Positions 43,501 through 54,589 of a stretch of DNA of 64,000 nt are shown piece after piece (within the stretch, counting starts at the first letter, position 1; each line of letters opens with the position of its first letter). Under the pieces are notes generated by a model, which did no database searches, had not been told where the DNA came from, and saw nothing but the letters and a program-made list of their open reading frames with translations. The position numbers and the translations under genes are program-made. The stretch spans positions 124,001-188,000 of the forward strand of contig JACKQL020000018.1 of the NCBI GenBank assembly GCA_018296165.2. Direction: 5' to 3'. This DNA is from Termitomyces sp. T153. Lineage: Eukaryota; Basidiomycota; Agaricomycetes; Agaricales; Lyophyllaceae.

Positions 43501-46500
43501 TTTGGGGTGGTTGGGGCTTCAGTCTTTTGTTGGTGCAGCTGGCAGGGGGGGGGGCAGAGGTCTTCTGGCAGTCCAGCATTTATGCCGACATGGGTGGTGG
43601 GGTGGTGGAGGTCCTTTTCAACGATGGTGGGGGTGGTAGGGTGAGGTTTGTCCTTGGGGCATCGTCAGTCAGAGGAGGGAGTCCCTAGCAGCTTAGTGGC
43701 AGAGCCTCCAGGGTAGGGTGGTCCCTGTAGTGAGTTGGCAGGGGGCTGTTTTCCATACCATCTATGCTGTGGGTTTGCTCAGCGTGGAGGCGGAGGTACT
43801 CCCTTAGAGTGAGGGTTGCATTTCCTTGGTTGGGGATGCCCAGAGGTTTATGTTTGGGTGGGGTTGTGCATGGTGGGGTGTTGTTGAGCTCCGGAGTATT
43901 GTATTTGGTGAAGGGCACTTGGGATCGGGCTTTGCTGCGCTCCAGAGTGTTGGTCCTGGTCAAAGTTGTGCTCCAGAGTATTGCATCTGTGGGCAGGCAT
44001 GCTCAGGTAGTGCTTTTGGTGTGCTCTGGAGTGTCAATGATGAGGGGGCAGAGTGCGGGGTGATCAGTCCTGACCAGTTTCTTTGGGTCCAGAGTCAAAG
44101 TTTGAGGGTTCCAGGTCATCTATATGACATTGCTTTCCTGACCAAGGGTAAGTCCAGAGACGGACAGAGGGGTCTTACATATTTCTGACACTCCCTAGAG
44201 TTTGGAGGTCTGTTGGGGTTGTATTGGTGGATGCTTCTTTGGGCAGGGGCAGCATGGGGGTCGGTTAGGGAATGGCTCACCCCAGCAGAGATGCTTTGGG
44301 GTTTGTCCTGTGGGTTGTTTCTTCTGGGGGTAGGTGGTTCTTTTGTCGGGAAAAAAGTTAGCAGTCCTGGAGTCAACACGAGGATTGCTCGGTGGGGGGT
44401 TTGTTGGTTGTGTTGGCTTTGGGGGTGGTGTGGGGCAGAGGAAGGGGTCCAAGGTGCATTTTATCAGTCCACCATTCCAAGCACAAGTACTGGGGGTCCG
44501 GGGTTGATGCGGGGGTTGGGATTGAGTCTTAACTTGTTGGTGGGGTTGTGTCACAAATTAGAGGGGAAGCTTCAGAGTGGGGGTTTTCCTCTAGGTTCAC
44601 ATCAGCATGACAAGTAGGTGTTCAATGGATGTTACCACTGAGCAGCAGAGTTGTTGTGTAGCAGTGGTGGTGGCTCCCAGAGCCAAGCTTGGGGGGAGGG
44701 GGGGGAGCTGGTCTAGCTGTCTTCCAAGGTTTTGGGTGAGTCTGGCCATTGTCCCTCTGTGCAAAATATTTGCTGCATTGGGGGGAGATGGTTGTTTATG
44801 ATTGTTGGAGGAGGGCAGGGAAACCAGCCACGGGGGAGCATTGGTTCGGACTCCCCAAGGGTCATGGCGGGGTCAGGGCAATTCTTCATTCATGCTCCAG
44901 AGCAGTCTGGAGGCTGTTGTGCATTTTGGGGGGGAGCTACTCTGGGAGTCCCAGAGTTTCTTCTCTTCTAGGGGAGCATTTTGCATTGGAGGAAGGGAGT
45001 GGGATGGTGGCGGAGCTGGGACTCTGAGGGTGGGATTGTGGCATGTGATGTCCTTTGCCATTTTTTAGATGTTGATTTGGGGTGGGTGGCAATGGGGAGA
45101 AGCACTACTTGCTTCTTGAAGAAGGCATCAGCAACTTTAGGGTACTCCAGAGAGATTACTTTGCATGGGGTTTGTTTCTGGGTACTCCATTGGTGTGGTC
45201 CCTGCTTGATAGACATCTTCCGGCATAGGGGCAGGGTTGTACAGAGCTGGTGGTCAGTGATTTATGCTTGTGGGGTAGGAGCTACAGGGGCCTTAGTGTT
45301 GAGCTGGCATTGTAGGTCCCCTTGGTCAGATGTTGGATTTGAAATGGGGGGCCCCAGAGTTGTGTTGCTAGGTTCCAGAGTGGTCAGAGAGGCTGATCGG
45401 GGCAGCTTTGAGTCGGTGCAGGGTTATTTGGATTGTTGATTCTGGTGGGGAAGTCCTCCATGGATATCAGAGCATATGCTCTTTGGATTGTCAGGACATT
45501 TGAGTGAGTTGATCGATGGTCTCTGGGATGATGGTGGGGCTTCTCCCTCCCTTATATGAACAAGGTCAGGAAATTTAGAGTACCCCAGGGAACTACTTCA
45601 TATAGTGCCATCTTTCCTATGGTTTGTTCTAGCAGAGCAACTCCTATGCTGGGGTTCTTGTTGTGGGAGGTGGCATAGTCAGAAGGTGGGGTCCACGTCT
45701 GATGGTGTGTGGGGAGGGTCAGCATCAAGGATTTTCAATGTTGGGGGTTCCAGACCAAATGGGGGGTGTTGAAGTAGTGGGCAGGACTCCAGAGCTGTTC
45801 CTTATCGAGAGTCAGGGTGCTGTGTTTCTCCTCTTCCTTCCTTGATCACCCAGAAGCCTGAGGGCTCTGGAGTTGTTGGGGTTGGGTCAGAGGCATTGGG
45901 CTCCTTTCATTTGTTGGGCGGAAGTGACAGCCAAGTTGGCCAGAGAGTTCTAACTGATCCTGGAAGGGGTTTTTATAATTTGGGGCATAGCATTGGTCTT
46001 GGCATCTTGCATTATGTGGGTGGGGCTGCTGGGTTGAGCTTGATTCCAATAGACAGCAGGGCTATCCTAGAGGGGGGTCTTTTCTCAGGGAGGGTTGTGG
46101 GTGAAAGTTGGATGATCTGTTGTGCAGTGTCAGAGAAGTTGCCGAGCAGTGGACCAAATTGTTGCCAGAGTCTTGGTGAAGCCTTAGTGATGCCAGGTTC
46201 AGTCTTTGTGGGGAAGCGGAGCTAGCAGAGAAGGTACGGGAAGAGTGGGGAGGGGTTTGTGAGAGTGGTGTAGGGTTGGGCATGGGTTGGGGAGGGTGTC
46301 CATGGAGAGAGCCATTGCATGAGTGTAACTGGGGCGAAAGGGACATTTTAGTGTCAGATCTATGACTCCATGTGCCTTGGCAAATGGGGTAGGAGTGTAT
46401 AAGAGTTTCCAGGCATGGGTCGACCATAGACATTGGAATTGTTTAGCAAATGTGTGTGTGGGGCACATGCAGACATCATGAACAGGGTAAGGTAGAGTCT

Positions 46501-46508
46501 TGAGATTA
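43501..46508 (-). pseudogene. Gypsy-5 gag-pol remnant, mostly unrecognisable
   Basis: C/A-rich on the minus strand like other gag-pol regions here, but no reverse transcriptase or integrase motif is visible. Weak hits: 44968-45216 (SLEYPKVADAFFKKQVVLLP) resembles the protease/reverse-transcriptase linker EYHEFTDMFSEGSAKEL of Gypsy-4. Also 46420-46480 (MSACAPHTHLLNNSNVYGRP) resembles the Gypsy-4 Gag start MSAYNSAYNPAGYLTNIYGW. Bases 46494-46508 correspond to the primer site. Only about 3 kb separates the Gag start from the chromodomain, so several kilobases are deleted. Repeats of CTCCAGAGT/CTCTGGAGT near 43900-44030 are unexplained. Confidence 0.45.
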
Positions 46509-47650
46509 TATCAGGTCCCGCTGACCACAGGGGCTCAGCTACACTGGGCAAGTCCTTACTAAGTGGACATGATTACCTGCACTGACAACTGGGCACTTGG
46601 AGGTGTTCCAAACATTGGGGACTTGTGAGGATAGTTGGTGGAGATTGGTCCAAGCAAGTCTGGGGAGGTCCAGAGGAGTAGAGGATGAGTTGTGGGGATG
46701 GGGGATGGGCTTGGCGGGGTTCAGGCATAGGTCCGTGTGTGAGTATTGCAGGTGCAGAGGAGGCGGAGGCTATGCAGATGACAGGAGTGGAGCTGGAATT
46801 CTGATGGGGGATCAACAGGGATTGATGGAGTTTGGAGCCAAGCATGTAGCAGGGTCTGGGATTGGTAAAGAGTGTCAGAGGTTCATAATCATAACTGCAG
46901 AGTTCGTGAGGATGTTATAGTCAAGAGGACTTGAACATGATAAACAGAATCAAACAAGACAAGATGGAGTCGAACAAAATGAGACAAAGACAAGATGAGA
47001 ACAAGAATAGATTCAGACAGAGACATGGAATGATAACAAAAAGATAATGGAATAGAGATGAGATAAGACTAGGAGACTGAGAATAAGGAAAACAAGACAC
47101 AGAACACAAAACACGAGAAGAACAATCAGAAACACATCAGGTAATGCAGGTAGGTAAGTAGGTAATCTCCAGACTAGAGTACGAGGAGCTCCTCTATGTC
47201 CTGTATACTGACTACTGAAGAGCTCCAGGGATGTTGGCTGTGGTGGCAGGGCTTGGTGGAGCTCAACAAAGTCAATGGGTGTTAGTTATGACCAGAGGGC
47301 AGGCCACATTGATATGTTGATGGGATCAATTGTGACACGGTCCATTCTGAGGTTGTCATGATACCCCAGGGTAAGTTGGGAGAGCCAGGGTGTTGAGTTG
47401 ATGATGTGTAATGGGGTCAGGCATGGTGGAGGAGTGGTCCCAGGGGCTCAGGAAGTCCAGGGGAAGCACCGGCGGCTGCAAGGAAGATGTCAGAGTTGGC
47501 CAGGGGGCCATTGGAGTTAGCCAAGAATGCATCAGAGTTAGCCGGAGTAGGCGTGGAGTGCTGGGGAAGTTTGATGAAGCATCAGGGGAGGTTCTGGGGG
47601 GACAGGAGTTTGTTAGGTGATGTATGGGGTCCAGGGAATGGGTCATGACA
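46509..47650 (-). repeat. Gypsy-5 5' LTR
   Basis: 1142 bases, ending GGGTCATGACA at 47650 on plus. The outermost left bases read TATCAGG instead of TGTCAGG. Closely similar to 40124-41260 throughout, apart from an extra segment near 47520-47545. Confidence 0.92.
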
Positions 47651-47712
47651 AGGGGGTTCTTCCCAAGTCATTAAAAGAGTCAGATGTACCCTGGGGTTCC
47701 CAACCTTTCACC

Positions 47713-49381
47713 ATGTCACTTTCTGCTTATTCTCCCGCATCATCAGCATTGTCATCAGCCTCCCCTGACCCTTCATCCTCAAGAGAGTCCAAGTCCTCCT
47801 GTAGTTCTGGATGGGTCATAGCCATATACCATAGTCATGAGCACCATTCTGTTTCATGCATTTTAGAATACTGATTGGGTCTTGACAGAGTTATCTGTGG
47901 CCATGGCAGGCCCTTCAGGGATTTTGTTGGCTGGGGATGCAGTGCAGTCAGCGGGAGTGGTCCCCCCCACTCATTCTTGGCCTGGGCTTGGTCTGGGGGT
48001 GGTCTGACCCATTCTCATGGGTTTGAGGGTGGCTCAGGCAAAGGTGATGCTAGAGCAGTTTGCAGAGGCTGTGGGGCAGGCAAGGGGTCCTCCAACCCTT
48101 AAATGGTGCCAGGCAGTGGCTCCAGTGAGTAACCATGGTTTTACTTTCTTTCTTGGCTAACCTATTTCTGCAGTGTTTGTCCTATGTTTGACATGGGGAG
48201 CAGTGCAATTTTGAGGGACCCATGCTGGGGCTATGGCAGGATACATCAGTGTGTCTCCTATGTCGCTTGTAATATGAGAGGTGTTCTATTACGTTGAGTT
48301 GGCACACCGCCTGTGTCACCATAGAGCAAGGTTGGGACTGGGCATGGGTTGCAGTGCAGTTGGAGGAGGAGCAGTGGGGCAAGGTGTCAAGGAGAGTCAA
48401 GGAGGTCAAGGAAGAGGGTAGGGCAGAGTGCCTGCTGATGAAAGTTGGGCCCCCACAGGGGGGATGGAGAGAAGGGGCCCACGCAGTGCATGACAAAGGT
48501 AAGCACAAGGCATCTTCCCCACTGGAGGCAGGACTGAGCAAGTGAGCATGGGGGGAGCAGGCGATGGCAGGCTCCCCAGGCCCTGTAGTATATTCTCCAA
48601 CCTCTGGAGCTTTGGTGAGGCCATCCATGGGGAAGTCATGGATGGTTGTGGAGGCCTTCCTGCAGCATCAAGTGGAGGGGCTGGAGCAGTTACTGGCCAC
48701 CCATGAGGAGGAAGTCTGGAGAATTGGGGAGGACTGGGACATGATGCAGAGGGAGCAGGATGAGGTGCAGAGGGAGTGGGACAAGGCATGGAGGGACAGG
48801 GATGTAGCACAGAGGGATCAGGACCTGGCCATGAGGACAGCCTCAGAGCAGCTGGTCCAACTCCAGCAGGTGCAGGCTTGTCTGAGGCAGTCAGAGGGGT
48901 GCCATAGGTGGCAGCAGAGAGGGCATAGAAGCAGGAGGAGTGGCTCACCAATGAGGTGGCCTCAGGATGGCAGGGAGTACTTTGTGAGTCTCCTCCTTTT
49001 CATTCCCTATTCTTCATTCCACTGAGCTGTTCCTGCTTTAGCAGACTAGGCCAGGGAGCACTGCATTCTCCTTGACAGGGCATTGGCAGTGCTGGGGTCC
49101 ATTCATGTTGGTTGGCAAGGATGCCCAGGGACCTCCCTCTGGAGCTGGGGCAGGGGGTTACGCAGATGGAGCACCTGCTGGTGGAGCATCGGCAAAGGAC
49201 AGCGGTGGACCCCAGAGCATGGTGGAAGGTGGCAACAGATGTGGGGAAACTCTTTCCAGGGCATCCAGAAGTTCTGGCAATGGTGGTGGCACAACTGGAG
49301 GTGGACATGGTGGGGAGGATAGTAGAGGTGGACATGGTGGAGAGGATAGCAGAGGTGGAACTGGAGAGGGAGGAGGAGTAG
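47713..49381 (+). pseudogene. Opposite-strand zinc-cluster coiled-coil gene (Gypsy-4 copy)
   Basis: Colinear with 41478-43083. Start MSLSAYSPASSALSSASPDP at 47713; a TGA follows at 47872. Exon 1 ends EQFAEAVGQARGPPTLKWCQ, AVAP. A clean intron at 48125-48173 has GTGAGT, branch CTAAC (48157-48161) and TTTCTGCAG. Exon 2 keeps five of the six cluster cysteines (the second is Tyr) with two stops. It then runs through ACVTIEQGWDWAWVAVQLEE into a heptad-rich coiled coil (HQVEGLEQLLATHEEEVWRI; MMQREQDEVQREWDKAWRDR). A second intron is likely at 48984-49041 (GTGAGT...TTTAG). The last part reads MPRDLPLELGQGVTQMEHLL and WWKVATDVGKLFPGHPEVLA. CpG-depleted, unlike its Gypsy-5 counterpart. No known family name can be given. 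Confidence 0.7.
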
Positions 49382-49579
49382 GGGATTTTCTTAGACTCAT
49401 CTTCTTGTGTTCTGGGCCTGCTTGTACTTCTGTAACATGATGTATTTTTGTATATACTACCATTTTTGGACCTTCAGCCTGAATGAGTGATTCTTTTAGC
49501 ATCAAGTGAGGGGGAGTGAATAAAACACATAGGGGGTACTCATGGGAGTTGAATCTCTGATAAATCCAGAGGCAGGAGT

Positions 49580-50009
49580 TACACCCACTGATGCCATCTG
49601 TGTTTGCTAGTTCTGGGGGTCCCTGGGTCTGGTGGAGTGTTGTTGATGGAAGTCCCAGAGTTTGTCTGGGGCTCTGTCAAGGTTTTTTTGGGGTTCTCAA
49701 GTGTCATCCTCAGGTCCATAGCCCTTCTAGCAGACCAAGTATTGGAGTTGGCCATGGACCATGTGGGAGTCAAGGATTAGGTCAACCTTGTAGCGATACT
49801 CATCCTTGACTTTGATGGGGGGCAGTCGGCTGGAGTGTTAGCCAGGGAATGGGTCTGGAGTGTGTTTTTCAAGAAGTCGGACATGGAACACAGGGTGGAG
49901 GCCCTTCAGGCCCAGAGGCAGGTCAAGCTTATAGGCATGGGTGGAGACCTTCTAGAGGGCCTTGAAGGGGCTGAGGCATTTATGGTTGAGTTTGATGGAG
50001 GGCCTCTAG
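49580..50009 (-). pseudogene. pol: Gypsy-4 integrase end and chromodomain
   Basis: Minus strand: [63 protein letters not shown], stop, KGYGPEDDT, stop, then LWDFHQQHSTRPRDP. The pattern Y-K-V-D-L-I-L-D ... Y-L-V-x-W-K-G-Y-G-P-E is the chromodomain. The codon for its conserved Trp is a stop (TAG). It is separated from the integrase core by the LTR nest that begins at 50010. Confidence 0.85.
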
Positions 50010-50343
50010 TGTCAGGTTCTGCTGATCACGGAGGCTCAGCTGCACTGGGCGAGTCCTTACTAGGCGGGCGTGATCCCCTTGCACTGGCAACTGGACACTT
50101 GAAAGTGTTCTGGACACTGATTGCTTGTGCGGATAGTTGGTAGGGTTCAGGCAGAAGACCGTATGGGAGATTTGCGGACGCAAAGGGGTAGGAGGCTATG
50201 TGATCAATGGGAGTGGAGCCGGGGTTTGATGGAAGATCAATTGGGGTTGATGGAGTCTGGAACCAAGCGAAGAGCAAGGTTCGGATCTGGTGAAAGAGTG
50301 TCGGGGTTCGTAATTGTAATCGCAGAGTTTGTGAGGTTGTTAA

Positions 50344-52659
50344 TGTCACGACCCGTCCCCTGGACCCCCGCACATTGTCCAGCAACCTCCCGATTCCCCA
50401 AAACCCCCGACGCTCCGCCAAACTTCTGCCCATGCCCCGCGCCTATTTCGGTTAGCCCTGATGCAACCTCGGCTAACTCTGATGCCTTCCCAGCTAACTC
50501 CAACAGCCCCCTGGCCAACTTCGACACCTTCCCTGCAGCCACTGACACTTACCCTGGATCTCCCGAACCCCAAGAACCACCCCCGCTGTTCCCGATCTTT
50601 GCCACCCATCATCAACTCAACACCCTGGTTCCTCCGACCCATTCTGGAGTATCATGACAACCTCGGGGCAACCTGCATTCCCAAATGATCCCATCAATGT
50701 ATCAGCGTGGCCCGACTCTTGATCACAACCAACACCCGCCCACTCCATTGAGCTCCACCAAGCCCCACTGCCGCAGCCAACTGTCACGACCCGTCCCCCA
50801 AAACCCCGCACATCGTCCATCAACCCCCCAAACCCCCAAAAAACTCCCAACGCTCCGCTGAACTTCCGCCCATGCCCCACGCCTATTTCGGCTAACTCCA
50901 ATGCCTCCCCGGCTAACTCCGACGGCCCCCTGGCCAACTTCGGTGCCTGCCGCACAGCCACTGACACTTACCCTGGGCCTCCCAAACCCCGAGAACCACC
51001 CCCGCTGTTCCCGATCTTTGCCACCCATCATCAACTCAACACCCTGGTTCCTCTGACCTATTCCGGAGTATCACAACAACCTCGGGGCAACCCATGTTCT
51101 CCAATGATCCCATCAACATATCAGCGCGGCACAATCCTCGATCACAACCAACACCCGCCCACTCCGTCGAGCCCCGCCAAGCCCCGCTGCCACAGCCGAC
51201 GTACCCCGAAGTCCTCCAGTAGTCAGTATATAAGTCATCGAGTAGCTCTTCGTACTCTAGTCTTGATATTGCTTAACGTTACCTATGGTCTGATTGTTTC
51301 CTTTTTGTGTTTCGTGTTTTGTGTCTTGTTTTCCTTACTCTCAGTCTCCCGGTCTTATCTCAGTCTCCTGGTCTTGTCTTGTCTCCATTTTGTTATCGTT
51401 CTCGTTATTGTTTCGTATCTCTATTCAAATCTACTCTTGTCCCATATCAACACCATCCCATTTCGTCTAACGCTGTCTCGGTGACTCCATCCGACCAGTG
51501 TGCCCAAGTCTTCCTCAACCTTAACAACCTCACGAACTCCACGATTATGATTATGAACCTTGACACTCCTTTACCAGGTCCGAACCTCGCTCTTCGCTCG
51601 GTTCCGGACTCCATCAGCTCCAAATGATCTCCCATCGAACCCCGGCTCCGTTCCCATTGATCACACAGCCGCCTACTCCTTCGCTTCCATGAATCTCCTG
51701 TATGGCCTTCTGCCTGAACCCCGCCAAGACTGTCTCGTTTCCTCACAATCTGACTTCTTCAGACCTCCCCGGATCTCTCTGGATCACATCCCCCCAACTA
51801 TCCACACAAGCCACCAGGGCCCAGAACGTCTTCAAGTGTTCGGTTACCAGTGCAAGGGGATCACGCCCGCCTAGTAAGGACTCACCCAGTGCAGCTGAGC
51901 CCCCGGGGTCAGCGGAACCTGACACCGACGTACCCCGAAGTTCTCCGGTAGTCAGTATATAAGATGTCGAGTAGCTCTTCATACTCTAGTCTTGATATTG
52001 CTTAACGTTACCTATGGTCTGATTGTTTCCTTCTTGTGTTTCACATTTCGTGTTTCGTGTTTTGTTTTCCTTATCTCAGTCTCCCAGTCTTATCTCAGTC
52101 TCCCAGTCTTGTCTTGTCTCCATTTTGTTATCATTTTCACTATCATCTCGTATCTCCACTTGAATCTACTCTTGTTCCATATTGACTCCATTTCATTTTG
52201 TCTGACACCGTCTCAGTGACTCCATCTGGCCATTGTGCCCAAGTCTTCCTCAACCTTAACAACCTCACGAACTCCGCGATTATGATTATGAACCTTGACA
52301 CTCTTTCACCAGGTCTGAACCTCGCTCTTCGCTCGGTCCCGGACTTCATCAACCCCAATTGATCTCCCATCAAACCCCGGCTCTGCTCCCATTGATTGCA
52401 TAGCCACCTACCCCTTTGCATCCGCAAATCTCCCATACAGTCTTTGGCCTGAACCCCGCCAAGCCCATCCTGTTTCCTTGCAATCTGACTTCTCCGGACC
52501 TCTCTGGATCTGTCCAGATCACATCCCACCGACTATCCACACAAGCCATCAGTGCCCAGAATGCTTTTGAGTGTTTGGTTGCCAGTGCAAGGGGATCACG
52601 CCCACCTAGTAAGGACTCGCCCAGTGCAGCTGAGCCCCCAAGGTCAGCAGAACCTGACA
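50344..52659 (+). repeat. Solo LTR, family L, copy 4 (middle of nest)
   Basis: Plus-strand LTR (TGTCACGACCCGTCCCC...AACCTGACA) inserted in copy 3 with perfect target duplication GTTAA (50339-50343 and 52660-52664). It is split by copy 5 into 50344-50781 and 51930-52659. Confidence 0.93.
50782..51924 (+). repeat. Solo LTR, family L, copy 5 (core of nest)
   Basis: Intact plus-strand LTR of 1143 bases. Flanks CCAAC (50777-50781) and CCGAC (51925-51929), identical but for a CpG transition. It keeps CpGs throughout and shows the family's promoter-like features best: TCAGTATATAAG (51214-51225), CTAGTCTTGATATTGC, a stretch of repeated TCTCAGTCTCC/GTCTTATCTC, and CACCAG-type acceptor sites. Youngest layer of the nest. 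Confidence 0.94.
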
Positions 52660-53456
52660 GTTAAGGTTGAGGAAGACTTGGGCACAACGGCCAGATGGAG
52701 TCACTGAGACAGTGTCGGACAAAATGAAATGGAGTTGAGATGAAACAAGAATAGATTTGCGCAGAGATACAAAACAATAACGAGAATGATAATGAAATGG
52801 AGACAAGACAAGACCGGGAGACTGAGATAAGACCGGGAAACTGAGATAAGACTGGGAGACTGAGAGTAAGGAAAACAAGACACGGAACACAGAACATGAG
52901 AAAGGAAACAATCAGACCATAGATAACGTTAACAATAGGTAGGTAATATCAAGACTAGAGTACAAAGAGCTACTTGACATCTTATATACTGACTACTGGA
53001 GAACTTTGGAGTACATTGGCTGTGGCAGCGGGGCTTGGTGGAGCTCGACGGAGTTGGCGGGTGTCAGTTGCGATCAAGGGTCGGGCCGCATTGATATGTT
53101 GATGGGATCACTTGGGAATGCGGGTCGCCCCAAGGTTGTCATGATACTCTGGAATGGGTTAGAGGAGCCAGGGTGTTGAGTTGATGATGGGTGGTGAAGA
53201 CTGGGAACAGCGGGGGTGGTTCTCAGGGTTTGGGAGATCCAGGGTAAGTGTCAGTGGCTGCAGGGAAGGTGTCGAAGTTGGCCAGTGGGCTGTCGGAGTT
53301 AGCCAGGGAGGCGTCGGAGTTAGCCAAGGGTGTGTCAGGGCTAATCAAAATAGGTGTGGGGCATGGGTGGAAGTTCGGCGGAGCGTTGGGGGTTTTGGGG
53401 AACGGGAGGTTGCTGGACGATGTGCGGGGGTCCAGAGAACAGGTTGTGACATCCAG

Positions 53457-54589
53457 GTCTTGACATTTTGTCAATCAAGCCAGACCAGAGTGCTGGGAGG
53501 CCAGTCGGGGGTTGGTGTGCATCAGGCATCAGCATGCTTGGAGTAGGCTTGATTGGTGGTGTTGATCTCATCCCAGAGGAATTGGTAAAGGGATTAGAGG
53601 TCCTTGGTGACTTCATGGGTGATGTGGGAGGGGATATCCTTGAGAGACAGTGTGAGTTGGAGGTTGTAGCCCTTGTTGGCATAGAAGGGGGAGACTTTGG
53701 TGGTGGAGTGGGGCATGTTGTTGTAGGTAAACTTGGCGAGAGGGAGTTCTGTGTGCCAGTTGTTCTGTAAATAGTTAATGTAGAGGTGGAGATACTGTTC
53801 CAACATCTGGTTTACTCATTCTGTTTGTCCATCAGTCTCCAGGTGATAGGCAGTGGAGAGGTTAGTTTTGTTTTTGAGTGCCTTGCATAGTGATTGCCAG
53901 AAATGGGATACAAACAGAGAGCTGCAATTGGAGATGATATCATCTGGGAGTCTGTGCTTGGAGAATACATGTTCTAGAAATAGCTTGGCAAACTCCAGAG
54001 CATTGTTGGTGGTGTGGCAGGGGATGAAGAGTGCTTGTTTGGTGAGTCAGCAAATGACAACAAGGATTGCATTGAAACCTTTGGAGTCAGGGAGCTCAAT
54101 AATATGGTCCATCAAAATAAAGGACTAGGGGCATCAGCCAATGGGGAGGGGCTTCAAGAATCTGTGGAGGCAATGGCAGGGTACCTTGGCCTGGAGACAG
54201 GGTTTGCAGGCCCTTACATATTGCATGACATCCTTCTTCATTCCTGGCCAAAAGTAAGTCCAGAAGATGAGTTGAAGAGTCTTACAAATTGCTGGGTGCC
54301 CCTAGAGCTTGTGGTCATGGTGTTGCCAGAAAGTATGTTGAGGCGGATGGACTTGTGGTCCAGGGCATAAATTCATCCACTACAGAGCAGGAGGCAGTGG
54401 TACAGAGACAGCAAAAAGGGGTTTTCAGTGCTTGACTCATTGGAGTTGTTGCAGGGGTCATGCTGGATGAAGAAGGAGTCCAGGGGTGAATTTCTGATTT
54501 GATGGAGGATTCCTTCACTCAATGGTTGAATGTGTTCCATTTGGCTTCAAATGACTTTTTCAGATATATGTCAGACCTCCAAGTGAGGG
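53457..54589 (-). pseudogene. pol: Gypsy-4 integrase core
   Basis: Minus strand: LTHQALFIPCHTTNNALEFA, HRLPDDIISNCSSLFVSHFW (canonical SDRGSLFVS), STAYHLETDGQTE then TGA where Arg is expected, VNQMLEQYLHLYINYLQNNW, PLAKFTYNNMPHSTTKVSPF, and VWLD, TGA, QNVKT. The catalytic Asp before Arg-Gly is Asn. The three bases changed in this motif, and both stops, all fit CpG transitions. The zinc-binding N-terminus lies near 54200-54400 in broken frames. Confidence 0.88.

Larger units (their letters stand above)
40124..47650 (-). mobile_element. Gypsy-5: family L element inserted in Gypsy-4
   Basis: LTRs 40124-41260 and 46509-47650 (~1140 bases) are closely similar and belong to the same family as the solo LTRs L1-L6. 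Flanks AAGGG (40119-40123) and AGGGG (47651-47655) form a target duplication with one mismatch. Removing it restores the Gypsy-4 internal sequence (CACCATTCATCAAGGG to GGTTCTTCCC), colinear with Gypsy-5's own CACCACTTTGTCAGGGGGTTTTTCC. A purine tract GAAGGGGGGGTGA precedes the 3' LTR. The interior is only 5.2 kb: the opposite-strand gene and the chromodomain tail are recognisable, most of pol is not. Confidence 0.9.
50010..53451 (-). repeat. Solo LTR, family L, copy 3 (outer shell of nest)
   Basis: Outer LTR on the minus strand, split into 50010-50343 and 52665-53451. Flanks TCTAG (50005-50009) and TCCAG (53452-53456), one mismatch. It inserted between the integrase C-terminus and the chromodomain of Gypsy-4. 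Retains many CpGs. Confidence 0.9.

Noticed and set aside
53853..54370. Two overlapping plus-strand ORFs of 91 and 118 codons
   Set aside because: Antisense shadows of the Gypsy-4 integrase; the minus strand shows the integrase motifs.
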